NCBI GenBank assembly: GCA_002329665.1
Contig: DCTV01000069.1
Span: forward strand, 1 to 12,666
Length of the DNA: 12,666 nucleotides
Source of the DNA: Christensenella sp. UBA1431
Lineage (GTDB): Bacteria; Bacillota; Clostridia; Christensenellales; UBA1431
Direction of reading: 5' to 3'
In this document: positions 7,178-12,666 of the stretch, piece after piece
Layout of the letters: every line of letters starts with the position of its first letter
Numbering within the stretch: position 1 is the stretch's first letter
Notes under the pieces: generated by a model
The model's database searches: none
Seen by the model: only the letters and a program-made list of their open reading frames with translations
Told to the model about the DNA's origin: nothing
Program-made: the position numbers and the translations under genes

Positions 7178-7206
7178 GGCGGCAATCCATTTTATGATTC
7201 GCCGCC
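7178..7206. other. Bulged hairpin upstream of the terminator
   Basis: GGCGGCAATC (7178-7187) pairs with GATT-C-GCCGCC (7196-7206), giving 10 base pairs with one bulged C and an 8-nt loop. No T tract follows on either strand, so it is not a terminator by itself. It may stabilise the 3' end of the mRNA. Confidence 0.45.
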
Positions 7207-7226
7207 CGCGCGCCCCTTGAACCAAC

Positions 7227-7246
7227 CGGTGTTTCGCACCGTTTTT
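7227..7246 (+). terminator. Weak terminator-like hairpin on the plus strand
   Basis: CGGTG and CACCG form a 5-bp stem around a TTTCG loop, directly followed by five T residues on the plus strand. No plus-strand gene is evident upstream, so it could end antisense transcription into yaaR or be fortuitous. The stem is short. Confidence 0.3.
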
Positions 7247-7288
7247 GCGGGTACGGCAGACGGCTTTGGGACGGGTCACCGGCCCGGT

Positions 7289-7741
7289 TCATAGCAGCAT
7301 GTCCACCAGCAGCCCGCGGATGTCCTCGATGTCTTCGAGGATCCTGAGGTTGTCCTGCTGCTCTTTCAGCACTTCCTTGGCCAGTTCGTCGAGCTTCGCG
7401 TTGACTCTGTGCACGACGGCGTAGATACGGTGGCGGCCCCGGGCGTCAAACGCGTTTTTTTTGCAGAAAGAGTATGCGTTGCTCACGACCTCGTGCATCA
7501 GGCCGGATATCAGCTCACGGTATTTGACGAACTCGCGTATGTCCGCGCGCTCCGAAAGGACCCTGCCCTGCCGGGTGATCCCCTCGACCAGTTCGGCGAT
7601 GCGGCCTTTGTACGCATCCGCGCCCGATTCGGAAAGTTGCCGGCTGAACGCCTGCGCCTTACCGGCCTGGGCGCGCTGGGTCTCGCCGCTTTCCGGGCCT
7701 GCGATCTCCGCGGTGCGCGCGCGAATGTCCGATACCCTCAT
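7289..7741 (-). CDS. YaaR family (DUF327) protein
   Basis: The 150-residue product resembles the YaaR/DUF327 family, whose function is not well known but which is often encoded beside flagellar genes in Firmicutes. Supporting features are the central LVEGITRQGRVLSERADIREFVKYRELISGLMHEVV helix, a GRHRIYAVVHRVNAKLDELAKEVL stretch, and a C-terminal QQDNLRILEDIEDIRGLLVDMLL helix; the last two are the most family-like. It is predicted all-helical, soluble, without signal peptide or membrane segment. The ATG follows a GAAGGG purine run, with an AAAGGA element about 10 nt upstream. It is the last gene of the fliD operon, 28 bp after the chaperone gene, and an intrinsic terminator follows. Confidence 0.8.
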   Translation of the reverse strand: MRVSDIRARTAEIAGPESGETQRAQAGKAQAFSRQLSESGADAYKGRIAELVEGITRQGRVLSERADIREFVKYRELISGLMHEVVSNAYSFCKKNAFDARGRHRIYAVVHRVNAKLDELAKEVLKEQQDNLRILEDIEDIRGLLVDMLL

Positions 7742-7769
7742 CCCTTCGTCATCCTTTGCCGTATACGGC

Positions 7770-8195
7770 TTATTTCTTCGTGTCGAAATACATCCCGTCC
7801 GCCGCCACGCCTCCCCGGATGTACGAACGCATGCCCTGCTTCAGCCTGGTGTTGTCCCGTATACCGTTTTTGATGTCCTGCAGCTTGTCGGCCGCCAGTT
7901 TCCGGTTGTACGCGTCCACCTGCCGCGTCTTAATGAGGAGGGCTTTCACTTCCTCTTTCAGCGCGGCCGTCTGCGCCGTATCGCGGCCGTCCAGGGCCGC
8001 GAGCCACTCGTCGAGGGTATCCACCCTCTCCATCCAGCCCTGGCGGCGTTCGAGGAGTTCGTCGAGGCGTTTCATGTCCTCGGCGGCGCATGCTTTCGAC
8101 TGCTCGAGCGTGAGCAGATAGATTGCCTGCACGGCCTCCGCCTTCTTGCGCCACAGCTCCGTGACGCTCAGCGTTTCGTTCACCGCCTTTTCCAT
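7770..8195 (-). CDS. FliT/FlgN-like flagellar export chaperone
   Basis: The 141-residue product is predicted to be almost entirely helical, with no membrane segment or signal peptide. It has the LLERRQGWMERVDTLDEWLAAL pattern (47-68) seen in FlgN/FliT-type chaperones and ends in a YFDTKK tail. Such chaperones bind the C-termini of late export substrates (FliD for FliT; FlgK and FlgL for FlgN) and deliver them to FlhA. Its place after fliD and fliS is the usual fliT position, favouring a FliD chaperone, but the sequence itself is closer to the broad FlgN type. The ATG is 4 bp from the fliS stop with an AGAGGAG site 7 nt upstream. The family is poorly conserved, so the FliT/FlgN choice is open. 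Confidence 0.7.
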   Translation of the reverse strand: MEKAVNETLSVTELWRKKAEAVQAIYLLTLEQSKACAAEDMKRLDELLERRQGWMERVDTLDEWLAALDGRDTAQTAALKEEVKALLIKTRQVDAYNRKLAADKLQDIKNGIRDNTRLKQGMRSYIRGGVAADGMYFDTKK

Positions 8196-8199
8196 TTTT

Positions 8200-8595
8200 C
8201 TACTCCTCTTGCATATACGCGACGAGACAGGCCCCCTTGATGGACGCCCACGATTCGCGCAGTTCGCCCATCAGGCCCATGACCTCGTCTATTACGCCGG
8301 TCTCTTTTGTCGCGTTGGCCTCCCTGAGCCTCCGGCTCACGTAATCGTAGATCTGCATGAGCTGCCGGGAGATCTTGAACCGGCAGTCGAGGCTGGAGGC
8401 CAGTTCGGCCACGATGTCCTGCGCTTTCAGCAGCGCGGCGTTCGCCCGCTCGCAGTCCTTTTCAAGTACGGCGCTCCTGGCCGCCTTAAGGTGCTTCAGG
8501 CACCCGTCGTAGAGCATGACCACCAGCTCGACAGGGCCGGCCGTCATCACGCCCTGCCTTTTGTATACCTCGTACGGATTGGTAGCGATCGCCAT
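8200..8595 (-). CDS. fliS: Flagellin export chaperone FliS
   Basis: FliS is a four-helix cytoplasmic chaperone that binds the C-terminus of flagellin and prevents early polymerisation. The 131-residue product starts MAIATNPYEVYKRQGV and contains TAGPVELVVMLYDGCLKHL, the family signature, near residues 18-36. Two ATG codons are possible: that at 8607 adds four residues, but its first bases supply the GGAGGG site for the ATG at 8595 (4 nt spacing), so I use the second. The gene lies 31 bp after fliD and 4 bp before the next chaperone gene, the standard fliD-fliS pairing. Confidence 0.95.
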   Translation of the reverse strand: MAIATNPYEVYKRQGVMTAGPVELVVMLYDGCLKHLKAARSAVLEKDCERANAALLKAQDIVAELASSLDCRFKISRQLMQIYDYVSRRLREANATKETGVIDEVMGLMGELRESWASIKGACLVAYMQEE

Positions 8596-8599
8596 CGTT

Positions 8600-8605
8600 C
8601 CCTCC
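8600..8605 (-). promoter_or_regulatory. Ribosome binding site deciding the fliS start
   Basis: GGAGGG on the minus strand lies 4 nt before the ATG at 8595. It overlaps the alternative upstream ATG (8607), whose own upstream region has only an AAGGA element about 11 nt away. Confidence 0.6.
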
Positions 8606-8626
8606 ATCGGCTTGTCCGTCCTTAGC

Positions 8627-10162
8627 TTATGATGTCGTTTGGGCCGTCATCGCGCTGAGCCAGCTGCTTTGCGAATTCATCCGGGAGATCGCCGCTTCCA
8701 TCGCGGTGAAGCGCCTGTAATAGCGCTCCTGGTTTTGGCCCAAAATCAGCTCCAGCGCGTCGATCTTGTCCTCGATGTACCTGATCTGCCGCTCCGTATG
8801 CTCCACCGAAACGGACTGGATTGTGGTGGTGTAGCTGTTGATCGTGCCGCTCAGGCGCTGCATCAGTCCGGACTCGTTGAACTTCTCGGCTCCGGTCGCC
8901 TCCGAGGGCTGGGTGAACAGCTGCGCCACGACGTCGGGTTTCTCCAGGAGGGCCGATTTGAGCTTGCCCTCGTCGAGTTCGATCTTCCCGTTGTTGGAAT
9001 ACAGCCCGGTCGAAAGGCCGATGTCAGCCAGCGATAGGCCCGTGTCGCCCACCACGGTGGAGAACGCCGACCTGAACGCGAGCAGCATGCCGGAGATGTC
9101 GTTGTCGCTGCGCAGGATACCGCTTTTGGCCTTCTCTTCCCAGACGGCGATCTCGTTCTCGGTCATTTCCTCGCGCTGCGCGTCGGTGAGCGGCAAAAAA
9201 TCCAGATACGTCTTTTCCGTCAGCTTCGCGTTGTACTTTTCGATCAGCTTGTTATAGTCTTCGATGAACGCCTTCACCCTGCCGACGACGCTGTCTGCGT
9301 CCTGCGTCACCGTGAAGTCGATCGCCTCGGCCGTCGTCTTGTTCAGGGTGTAGCTGATGCCGTCGATCGTGAAGCTGTTGGAGCTGCGCGTGACGACCAC
9401 GCCCTCGATGGACAGAAGCGCGTCCTGCCCGTTGTCGTAGGTGCCCGCGTCCATCCCCAGCGCGCCGGGCGTGACGCCGTCCCCGAACGCGTTGCCTGCG
9501 AGGTTGACGACCGTGAGCGACGTGTCGCTCCCCGTTTGGTCGGTCTTGAGGGTGAACGCGTTCGTAAGCTGGCTGTAGCTCAGCGTGACCTTCGCGTCCG
9601 CGTCGTTGTTGACGGTGTTCATCATATGCTGGAGCGTGTCGTCCTCGCTGAAGGTGAACTCCTTCCCGTTGATCGAAAAGGAGATGTTCCCTTCGTCGAA
9701 CACCAGGGGCGTGGTCAGCGCAAGGTCCTTGAGCGCGACGTTGTAGCCCGAGAGCCCGTCGCCGGTGGCTGCGCCCGTGGAACCGCTGATGTGCGCGGCC
9801 TCGGCCAGGCTGGTAATCGAGTCGATGGTCATCGTGCCCGTCTGCGCGTTGGCCCCGGCCGAGATGGAGACCGCGCTTGCGGACGTGCCGCTGAGCGCGA
9901 CCCTATACACCTTTATCGCCGCGGTCGACCACAGGTTGTCCGGGCTGAGGACGCTCATGTATTTCTGCGTGAACGCTTTCAGCTCGGTCTTGATCTCGCG
10001 GTACGCTTCGAGCTTCCACTCAAGCTTCTGTTTCTTCTTGGCCTGGCTGTCGATCTTGGTCTGGTCCGCGATCAACAGCGCCTTCACGATGCTGTCCGTA
10101 TCCAGTCCCGTGTTCAATCCCGAGATATGCAGCGCGCCCAAAGCGCCGATACCGGTACTCAT
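8627..10162 (-). CDS. fliD: Flagellar filament cap protein FliD
   Basis: FliD forms the pentameric cap at the filament tip and promotes flagellin polymerisation. The 511-residue product is a normal length. The N-terminal D0 region has the motif GLNTGLDTDSIVKALL (15-30), followed by a coiled segment rich in Lys, Glu and Gln. Ser/Thr/Gly/Ala-rich surface domains fill the middle. The C-terminus has the typical coiled region RYIEDKIDALELIL and the closing ERYYRRFTAMEAAISRMNSQSSWLSAM. The ATG at 10162 is used; a longer frame to 10219 adds 19 basic residues unlike the family. GGGGA lies 7 nt upstream. It is the first gene after a candidate sigma-28 promoter and is followed by fliS. Confidence 0.96.
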   Translation of the reverse strand: MSTGIGALGALHISGLNTGLDTDSIVKALLIADQTKIDSQAKKKQKLEWKLEAYREIKTELKAFTQKYMSVLSPDNLWSTAAIKVYRVALSGTSASAVSISAGANAQTGTMTIDSITSLAEAAHISGSTGAATGDGLSGYNVALKDLALTTPLVFDEGNISFSINGKEFTFSEDDTLQHMMNTVNNDADAKVTLSYSQLTNAFTLKTDQTGSDTSLTVVNLAGNAFGDGVTPGALGMDAGTYDNGQDALLSIEGVVVTRSSNSFTIDGISYTLNKTTAEAIDFTVTQDADSVVGRVKAFIEDYNKLIEKYNAKLTEKTYLDFLPLTDAQREEMTENEIAVWEEKAKSGILRSDNDISGMLLAFRSAFSTVVGDTGLSLADIGLSTGLYSNNGKIELDEGKLKSALLEKPDVVAQLFTQPSEATGAEKFNESGLMQRLSGTINSYTTTIQSVSVEHTERQIRYIEDKIDALELILGQNQERYYRRFTAMEAAISRMNSQSSWLSAMTAQTTS

Positions 10163-10224
10163 AGCCGATCCCCGCTTTTCAATAAGTTTAGGGGCACCGT
10201 AAAACGCCTGGCGCCTCATACTTA

Positions 10225-10251
10225 ATATCGGTCGCAGCCCGTGAAAGGTTA
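10225..10251 (-). promoter_or_regulatory. Candidate sigma-28 (FliA/SigD) promoter for fliD-fliS-fliT/flgN-yaaR
   Basis: On the minus strand TAAC (10248-10251), a 15-nt spacer and ACCGATAT (10225-10232) match the TAAA-N15-GCCGATAT consensus of flagellar sigma factors at 10 of 12 positions with ideal spacing. The site lies about 60 bp upstream of the fliD ATG, in the only gap between the hydrolase gene and fliD. FliD is a late flagellar gene and sigma-28 control is the known pattern for its class. Confidence 0.7.
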
Positions 10252-10276
10252 ACCGCGGGCGGCGAAATCCCTCACG

Positions 10277-11230
10277 CTAAACGTGAACATAGTACGCGAC
10301 GTTGCGAAGCGTCCGGTTCGAATACACCCTGGTGATGTGCGCGTAACTGTACAGGAGCCGCCCGGCCTGGGCGATGGTCACGCCTTTTTGGGGGTCGTAC
10401 GCGCCGTTTGCGGACGGGCAGACCATCTGCACGTGCCCGTGGCCGCCGGGGTTCTTCCAGACAGCCACCGCTGGGCATCCGCTGTTTGCGTAATGCTGCG
10501 CCTCCTGTGCCGAGACGCGCCTCCAGCCGTGGGCCGGGCCGGTCGTTTCCAGCCAGTCGCCCATCATGTTGGCCGTCATGCTAAGAGCGCCGGCGGTGTC
10601 GGGGTAGGCGCGCGGTTCCCGGGTTTTCGCGTCCACGTAATGCGGGATCTCGGCGCCCATCGCCGAAGTGACGTCCCACACGAAGATGTTGCAGTACGTG
10701 TCGCCCCTGCCCTGTTTGTTGACCTTGTAGCGGCCGTTGGTCTCGACCCGGAACTGGTCGATGACGGCGCGGTAGTTCGCGGCCTCGCGCGCGCCCGGCG
10801 CGCTGGTCACGGCCGGGTTCACGGGCTTCCACGATTCGTACGGGATCATCCCGGCGCCCCCCGTGTTCGTTTGCGCGGCGGCCGGCGCCCGTCCGTACGC
10901 CGCCGCGGCCGCGCCCAGCCGGGCCGTCGCGGGCGTGTCCGCCCGTTTCGCCGACATGAGGGACGAAAGCGCGGTCGTGAGGCCCGCGCCCCCGTTGGAA
11001 TTGAGCATCAGCATGCACAGGAGCAGCGCCATGCCGTCCGCGTCCGAAGCAAAGCCGGCGGCGTCGGCCGGGCTGGGCGGCCGGTCGCTTTCCCGCCGCA
11101 GCGCCGACTGCAAAAGCACGCTGGTGAGCAGTTCGCCAAACAGCGCCCCGGACCCGCCTTCGCCGCCCGTGCGGGAAACGGGAGCGCCGGTGAGGCCGCT
11201 CAGGCCGCCCAATGCGAGGATGTCGTTCAT
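10277..11230 (-). CDS. Putative Cys/His peptidoglycan hydrolase (CHAP or NlpC/P60-like)
   Basis: The 317-residue product has two parts. Residues 1-125 are Gly/Ala/Ser-rich with a short hydrophobic patch (67-77) and no normal signal peptide. Residues 126-317 look like a papain-fold cell-wall hydrolase. Cys180 in DTYCNIFVWDV starts a helix as the catalytic Cys does in CHAP and NlpC/P60 enzymes, and GGHGHVQMV (262-270) supplies the His, probably His266. A WKNPGG segment precedes it, as in a family of phage and bacterial cell-wall hydrolases I recall but cannot name exactly. Such enzymes cut peptide stems or cross-links. The ATG follows an AAAGGAG site 7 nt upstream. It stands 26 bp before the fliD promoter and 191 bp after fhlB, so it may be a single-gene unit. 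Its flagellar role and export route are inferred from location only. Confidence 0.7.
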   Translation of the reverse strand: MNDILALGGLSGLTGAPVSRTGGEGGSGALFGELLTSVLLQSALRRESDRPPSPADAAGFASDADGMALLLCMLMLNSNGGAGLTTALSSLMSAKRADTPATARLGAAAAAYGRAPAAAQTNTGGAGMIPYESWKPVNPAVTSAPGAREAANYRAVIDQFRVETNGRYKVNKQGRGDTYCNIFVWDVTSAMGAEIPHYVDAKTREPRAYPDTAGALSMTANMMGDWLETTGPAHGWRRVSAQEAQHYANSGCPAVAVWKNPGGHGHVQMVCPSANGAYDPQKGVTIAQAGRLLYSYAHITRVYSNRTLRNVAYYVHV

Positions 11231-11353
11231 ACGTTTGCTCCTTTTCAGGCCGTCGACACACCCTTCAGGATTTGCCGACGGTTTCACCGTGTGGTCGAAA
11301 TGCCGCTCTAGGCCTCGCCAATCTGACGCGCATTACGACAGATTAAATCGAAG

Positions 11354-11375
11354 ATGGGGGACTGCGGTCCCCCAT
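11354..11375 (-). terminator. Perfect hairpin downstream of fhlB, possible terminator
   Basis: ATGGGGGAC and GTCCCCCAT pair perfectly over 9 bp around a 4-nt loop, 46 bp past the fhlB stop. On the minus strand only scattered T residues follow, so termination would not be classical. The rest of the 191-bp gap to the hydrolase gene (11231-11421) shows no convincing promoter; the hydrolase ribosome site is AAAGGAG, ending 7 nt upstream of its ATG. Confidence 0.5.
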
Positions 11376-11421
11376 ACCCCCGGAGGGAGGTTTGTCGCCA
11401 GTCTGCTCTACCTTATATGGG

Positions 11422-11709
11422 TTACAGTCCGACCCTGTTTGCGAATTCCTCGTCCATCCGGCTGATGAACGCGAGTATCTTCGCGACGGCCGCATAGAGT
11501 TCGGGCGGGATGCAGTCTCCCACGCCGAACCGGTTGAGGACGCCGGCCGTCTCCGCGTCCTCGACGATGGGGATGCCGTATTCTTCGGCCCGTTCCACGA
11601 TGCGCGCGGCCGTCTCGCCCCTGCCCAGCGCCAGTATGACGGGCGCGTCGTCCTGCCCCGGCAGATACCTGAGCGCCGCCGCTTCCGTGACCGGTTCCTG
11701 CCTGTCCAT
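11422..11709 (-). CDS. Stand-alone FlhB C-terminal domain protein (FhlB/YlqH type)
   Basis: The 95-residue product corresponds to the cytoplasmic C-terminal domain of FlhB alone. It aligns with the end of the full FlhB in this window: AALRYLPGQDDAPVILALGRG matches VALRY..APTVVAKGKG, and AEEYGIPIVEDAETAGVLN and IPPELYAAVAKILAFI match the following helices. The NPTH autocleavage motif is absent; the protein begins where the cleaved C-terminal fragment would. In other bacteria such FhlB/YlqH proteins can partly replace the cleaved FlhB fragment. The ATG is preceded by AGGAGG at a good spacing and lies 9 bp after the FliK-like stop, so the two are co-transcribed. Confidence 0.93.
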   Translation of the reverse strand: MDRQEPVTEAAALRYLPGQDDAPVILALGRGETAARIVERAEEYGIPIVEDAETAGVLNRFGVGDCIPPELYAAVAKILAFISRMDEEFANRVGL

Positions 11710-11718
11710 GGCGCCCTC

Positions 11719-12666
11719 CTAAATCACGATGTCCAGATGCGGTCCGCCGTCCCTTAAAAGGTCCAGCGCGACCCGCTGTGCGCACTCCGGGGTCACGGGC
11801 GCGTCGGCCACCCTGCACGACATTTGTGTCAGCCTGAACCCCGTCTCCTCGAGCGCCCTGTCCATCAGCGCAGCCTTCTCCTCCAGCATCTGCGCCACCC
11901 GCCGGTCGCGCACGCGCATTTTAAGCTGGACGTTTTTGTCCTCGGCGCGCACCACCGTCTCGACCCTGCCCATGTGCTCCGTGTCCAGCACGATCATCAC
12001 GACCGTGGCGCCAGGGTCGACGGGCTTGCCTTTCCCGTTCCGGCGGAACACGTACAGCTCGGCGGTGGTCCCTTTCTCGCGCAGCATCACGGGTATCTGG
12101 AGATAGGTAAACTGCTGGACCTGGGAAGCCAGCCTGTCCTGCGCGATAAGATTCCCGGCCGCGTCCCTGAGCCCGGCGGACCCGGACTTTTGCCCCAATT
12201 CTTCGAGGCGTTCGGACAGGGCCTCTGCCCGTCGTTTCAGGCTTTCGCCGCCGAAATCCGGCGCGTCGGGGCGAACGAACAGGTCCCTTATTTCCCGCAT
12301 GAGCGCCTCGCCCGGGTCCGCCCGGGTAAGGCCTTCTGTATATGCGAACGATTCGTCCTTCTGCGCACCGGCCTCCGCCTTGCCGCCGTATCCCTCTGCG
12401 CCGGTTTCCGACTCCCTCGCCGCCCGCGCCTGCTCCGGCGTCCCCGGATTCACGGGCTGTGAATCGACGGGAGGCGGTGTGGCCGCGGCGGGCGCCTGTT
12501 GCACGGGCGTACCGGCCGCCGCGTCGGTCTGTCCCGCGCCTGGGGCGGCCTGCGCCCCCTGCGCCTGCCCCGGCGTCCCCGGATTCACGGGCTGTGAATC
12601 GACGGGAGGCGGTGTGCCCGCGGCGGGCGCCTGTTGCACGGGCGTACCGGCCGCCGCGTCGGTCTG
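11719..12666 (-). CDS. FliK/YlqG-like hook-length control protein, C-terminal part (5' end outside window)
   Basis: The frame is open to the window edge, giving the last 315 residues. The first 80 or so are Pro/Ala/Gly/Gln-rich and carry a 45-residue tandem repeat. A charged linker follows, then a C-terminal domain (about residues 180-290) with YLQIPVML, AELYVFRRNGKGK, VVMIVLDTEHMGRVETVV and a long helix ending LEETGFRL, the fold pattern of the FliK/Flg_hook domain. FliK measures hook length and signals the switch through FlhB; the C-terminal domain makes that contact. It is followed 9 bp later by a free FlhB C-terminal domain, its expected partner. The GTG at 12639 lies inside the repeat and is not the start. 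YlqG-type proteins of unclear role are the main alternative. Confidence 0.8.
   Translation of the reverse strand, partial: QTDAAAGTPVQQAPAAGTPPPVDSQPVNPGTPGQAQGAQAAPGAGQTDAAAGTPVQQAPAAATPPPVDSQPVNPGTPEQARAARESETGAEGYGGKAEAGAQKDESFAYTEGLTRADPGEALMREIRDLFVRPDAPDFGGESLKRRAEALSERLEELGQKSGSAGLRDAAGNLIAQDRLASQVQQFTYLQIPVMLREKGTTAELYVFRRNGKGKPVDPGATVVMIVLDTEHMGRVETVVRAEDKNVQLKMRVRDRRVAQMLEEKAALMDRALEETGFRLTQMSCRVADAPVTPECAQRVALDLLRDGGPHLDIVI
12426..12666. repeat. 135-bp tandem repeat in the FliK-like gene
   Basis: Positions 12426-12531 and 12561-12666 match at 104 of 106 bases, by my own alignment, with an offset of exactly 135 bp (45 codons). The second copy runs into the window edge, so further copies may follow. 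The unit encodes a Pro/Ala/Gly-rich segment including PPPVDSQPVNPGTP. Each copy contains a perfect 7-bp inverted repeat GATTCAC-N5-GTGAATC (12447-12465 and 12582-12600). Confidence 0.9.

Larger units (their letters stand above)
6941..7288. other. Structured intergenic region between yaaR and the rod/export operon
   Basis: This is the longest gene-free stretch in the window (about 350 bp). Reading along the minus strand from the yaaR stop it holds a small hairpin (7227-7241), a bulged hairpin (7178-7206), the intrinsic terminator (7139-7172), a 15-bp inverted repeat (7104-7118), an orphan GGAGG (7094-7098) and then an AT-rich promoter-like segment (about 6990-7085). I looked for c-di-GMP riboswitch core motifs and did not find a convincing match. 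Confidence 0.6.

Noticed and set aside
7178..7288. c-di-GMP riboswitch in the intergenic region, suggested by a CAAAGCCGTCTGCC segment
   Set aside because: The conserved core motifs and the expected order of stems are not present.
12582..12600. CRISPR-like or attachment-site interpretation of the repeated inverted repeats
   Set aside because: Only two copies are visible, they lie in frame inside a coding tandem repeat, and there are no unique spacers or recombinase genes.

Overview
The window holds one block of flagellar assembly genes, all read on the minus strand. GC content is high (roughly 60%), Shine-Dalgarno sites are strong GGAGG types, and several gene pairs are Firmicutes-like: a YaaR (DUF327) protein beside fliD-fliS, and a separate FlhB C-terminal homologue (FhlB/YlqH type) beside a FliK-like protein. 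These point to a high-GC member of the Bacillota, probably a clostridial lineage. No marker gene is present to fix the taxonomy.

In the direction of transcription (high to low coordinates) the layout has three parts. (1) 12666-11422: the C-terminal part of a FliK/YlqG-like protein with a Pro/Ala-rich tandem repeat, then fhlB, ending near a perfect hairpin. (2) 11230-7289: a 317-residue putative Cys/His peptidoglycan hydrolase, then a candidate sigma-28 promoter, then fliD (cap), fliS (flagellin chaperone), a FliT/FlgN-like chaperone and a yaaR homologue, closed by a convincing intrinsic terminator. (3) 6940-1: after a structured, AT-rich intergenic region of about 350 bp, an SLT-type lytic transglycosylase, flgB, flgC, fliE, fliO, fliP, fliQ, fliR, flhB and the first 507 codons of flhA. 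Spacing is tight, with 4-bp overlaps at flgB/flgC, fliO/fliP and fliR/flhB.

The genes fit one process. FliOPQR-FlhB-FlhA form the export gate. FlgB, FlgC and FliE are the proximal rod and its adaptor. The two wall-cutting enzymes could open the peptidoglycan for the growing rod. FliK and FhlB relate to hook length and the export switch. FliD, FliS and the FliT/FlgN-like protein serve filament growth. Genes usually found between fliE and the gate genes (fliF, fliG, fliH, fliI, fliJ, flgD, flgE, fliL, fliM, fliN) are absent from this stretch.

I see no mobile elements, CRISPR array, tRNA or rRNA, and no entirely new system. The points most worth checking are two signal-less peptidoglycan hydrolases of different chemistry in the cluster, a perfect lipobox in FliP, a near-identical 45-codon repeat in the FliK-like protein, and the rearranged operon with candidate sigma-28 promoters.
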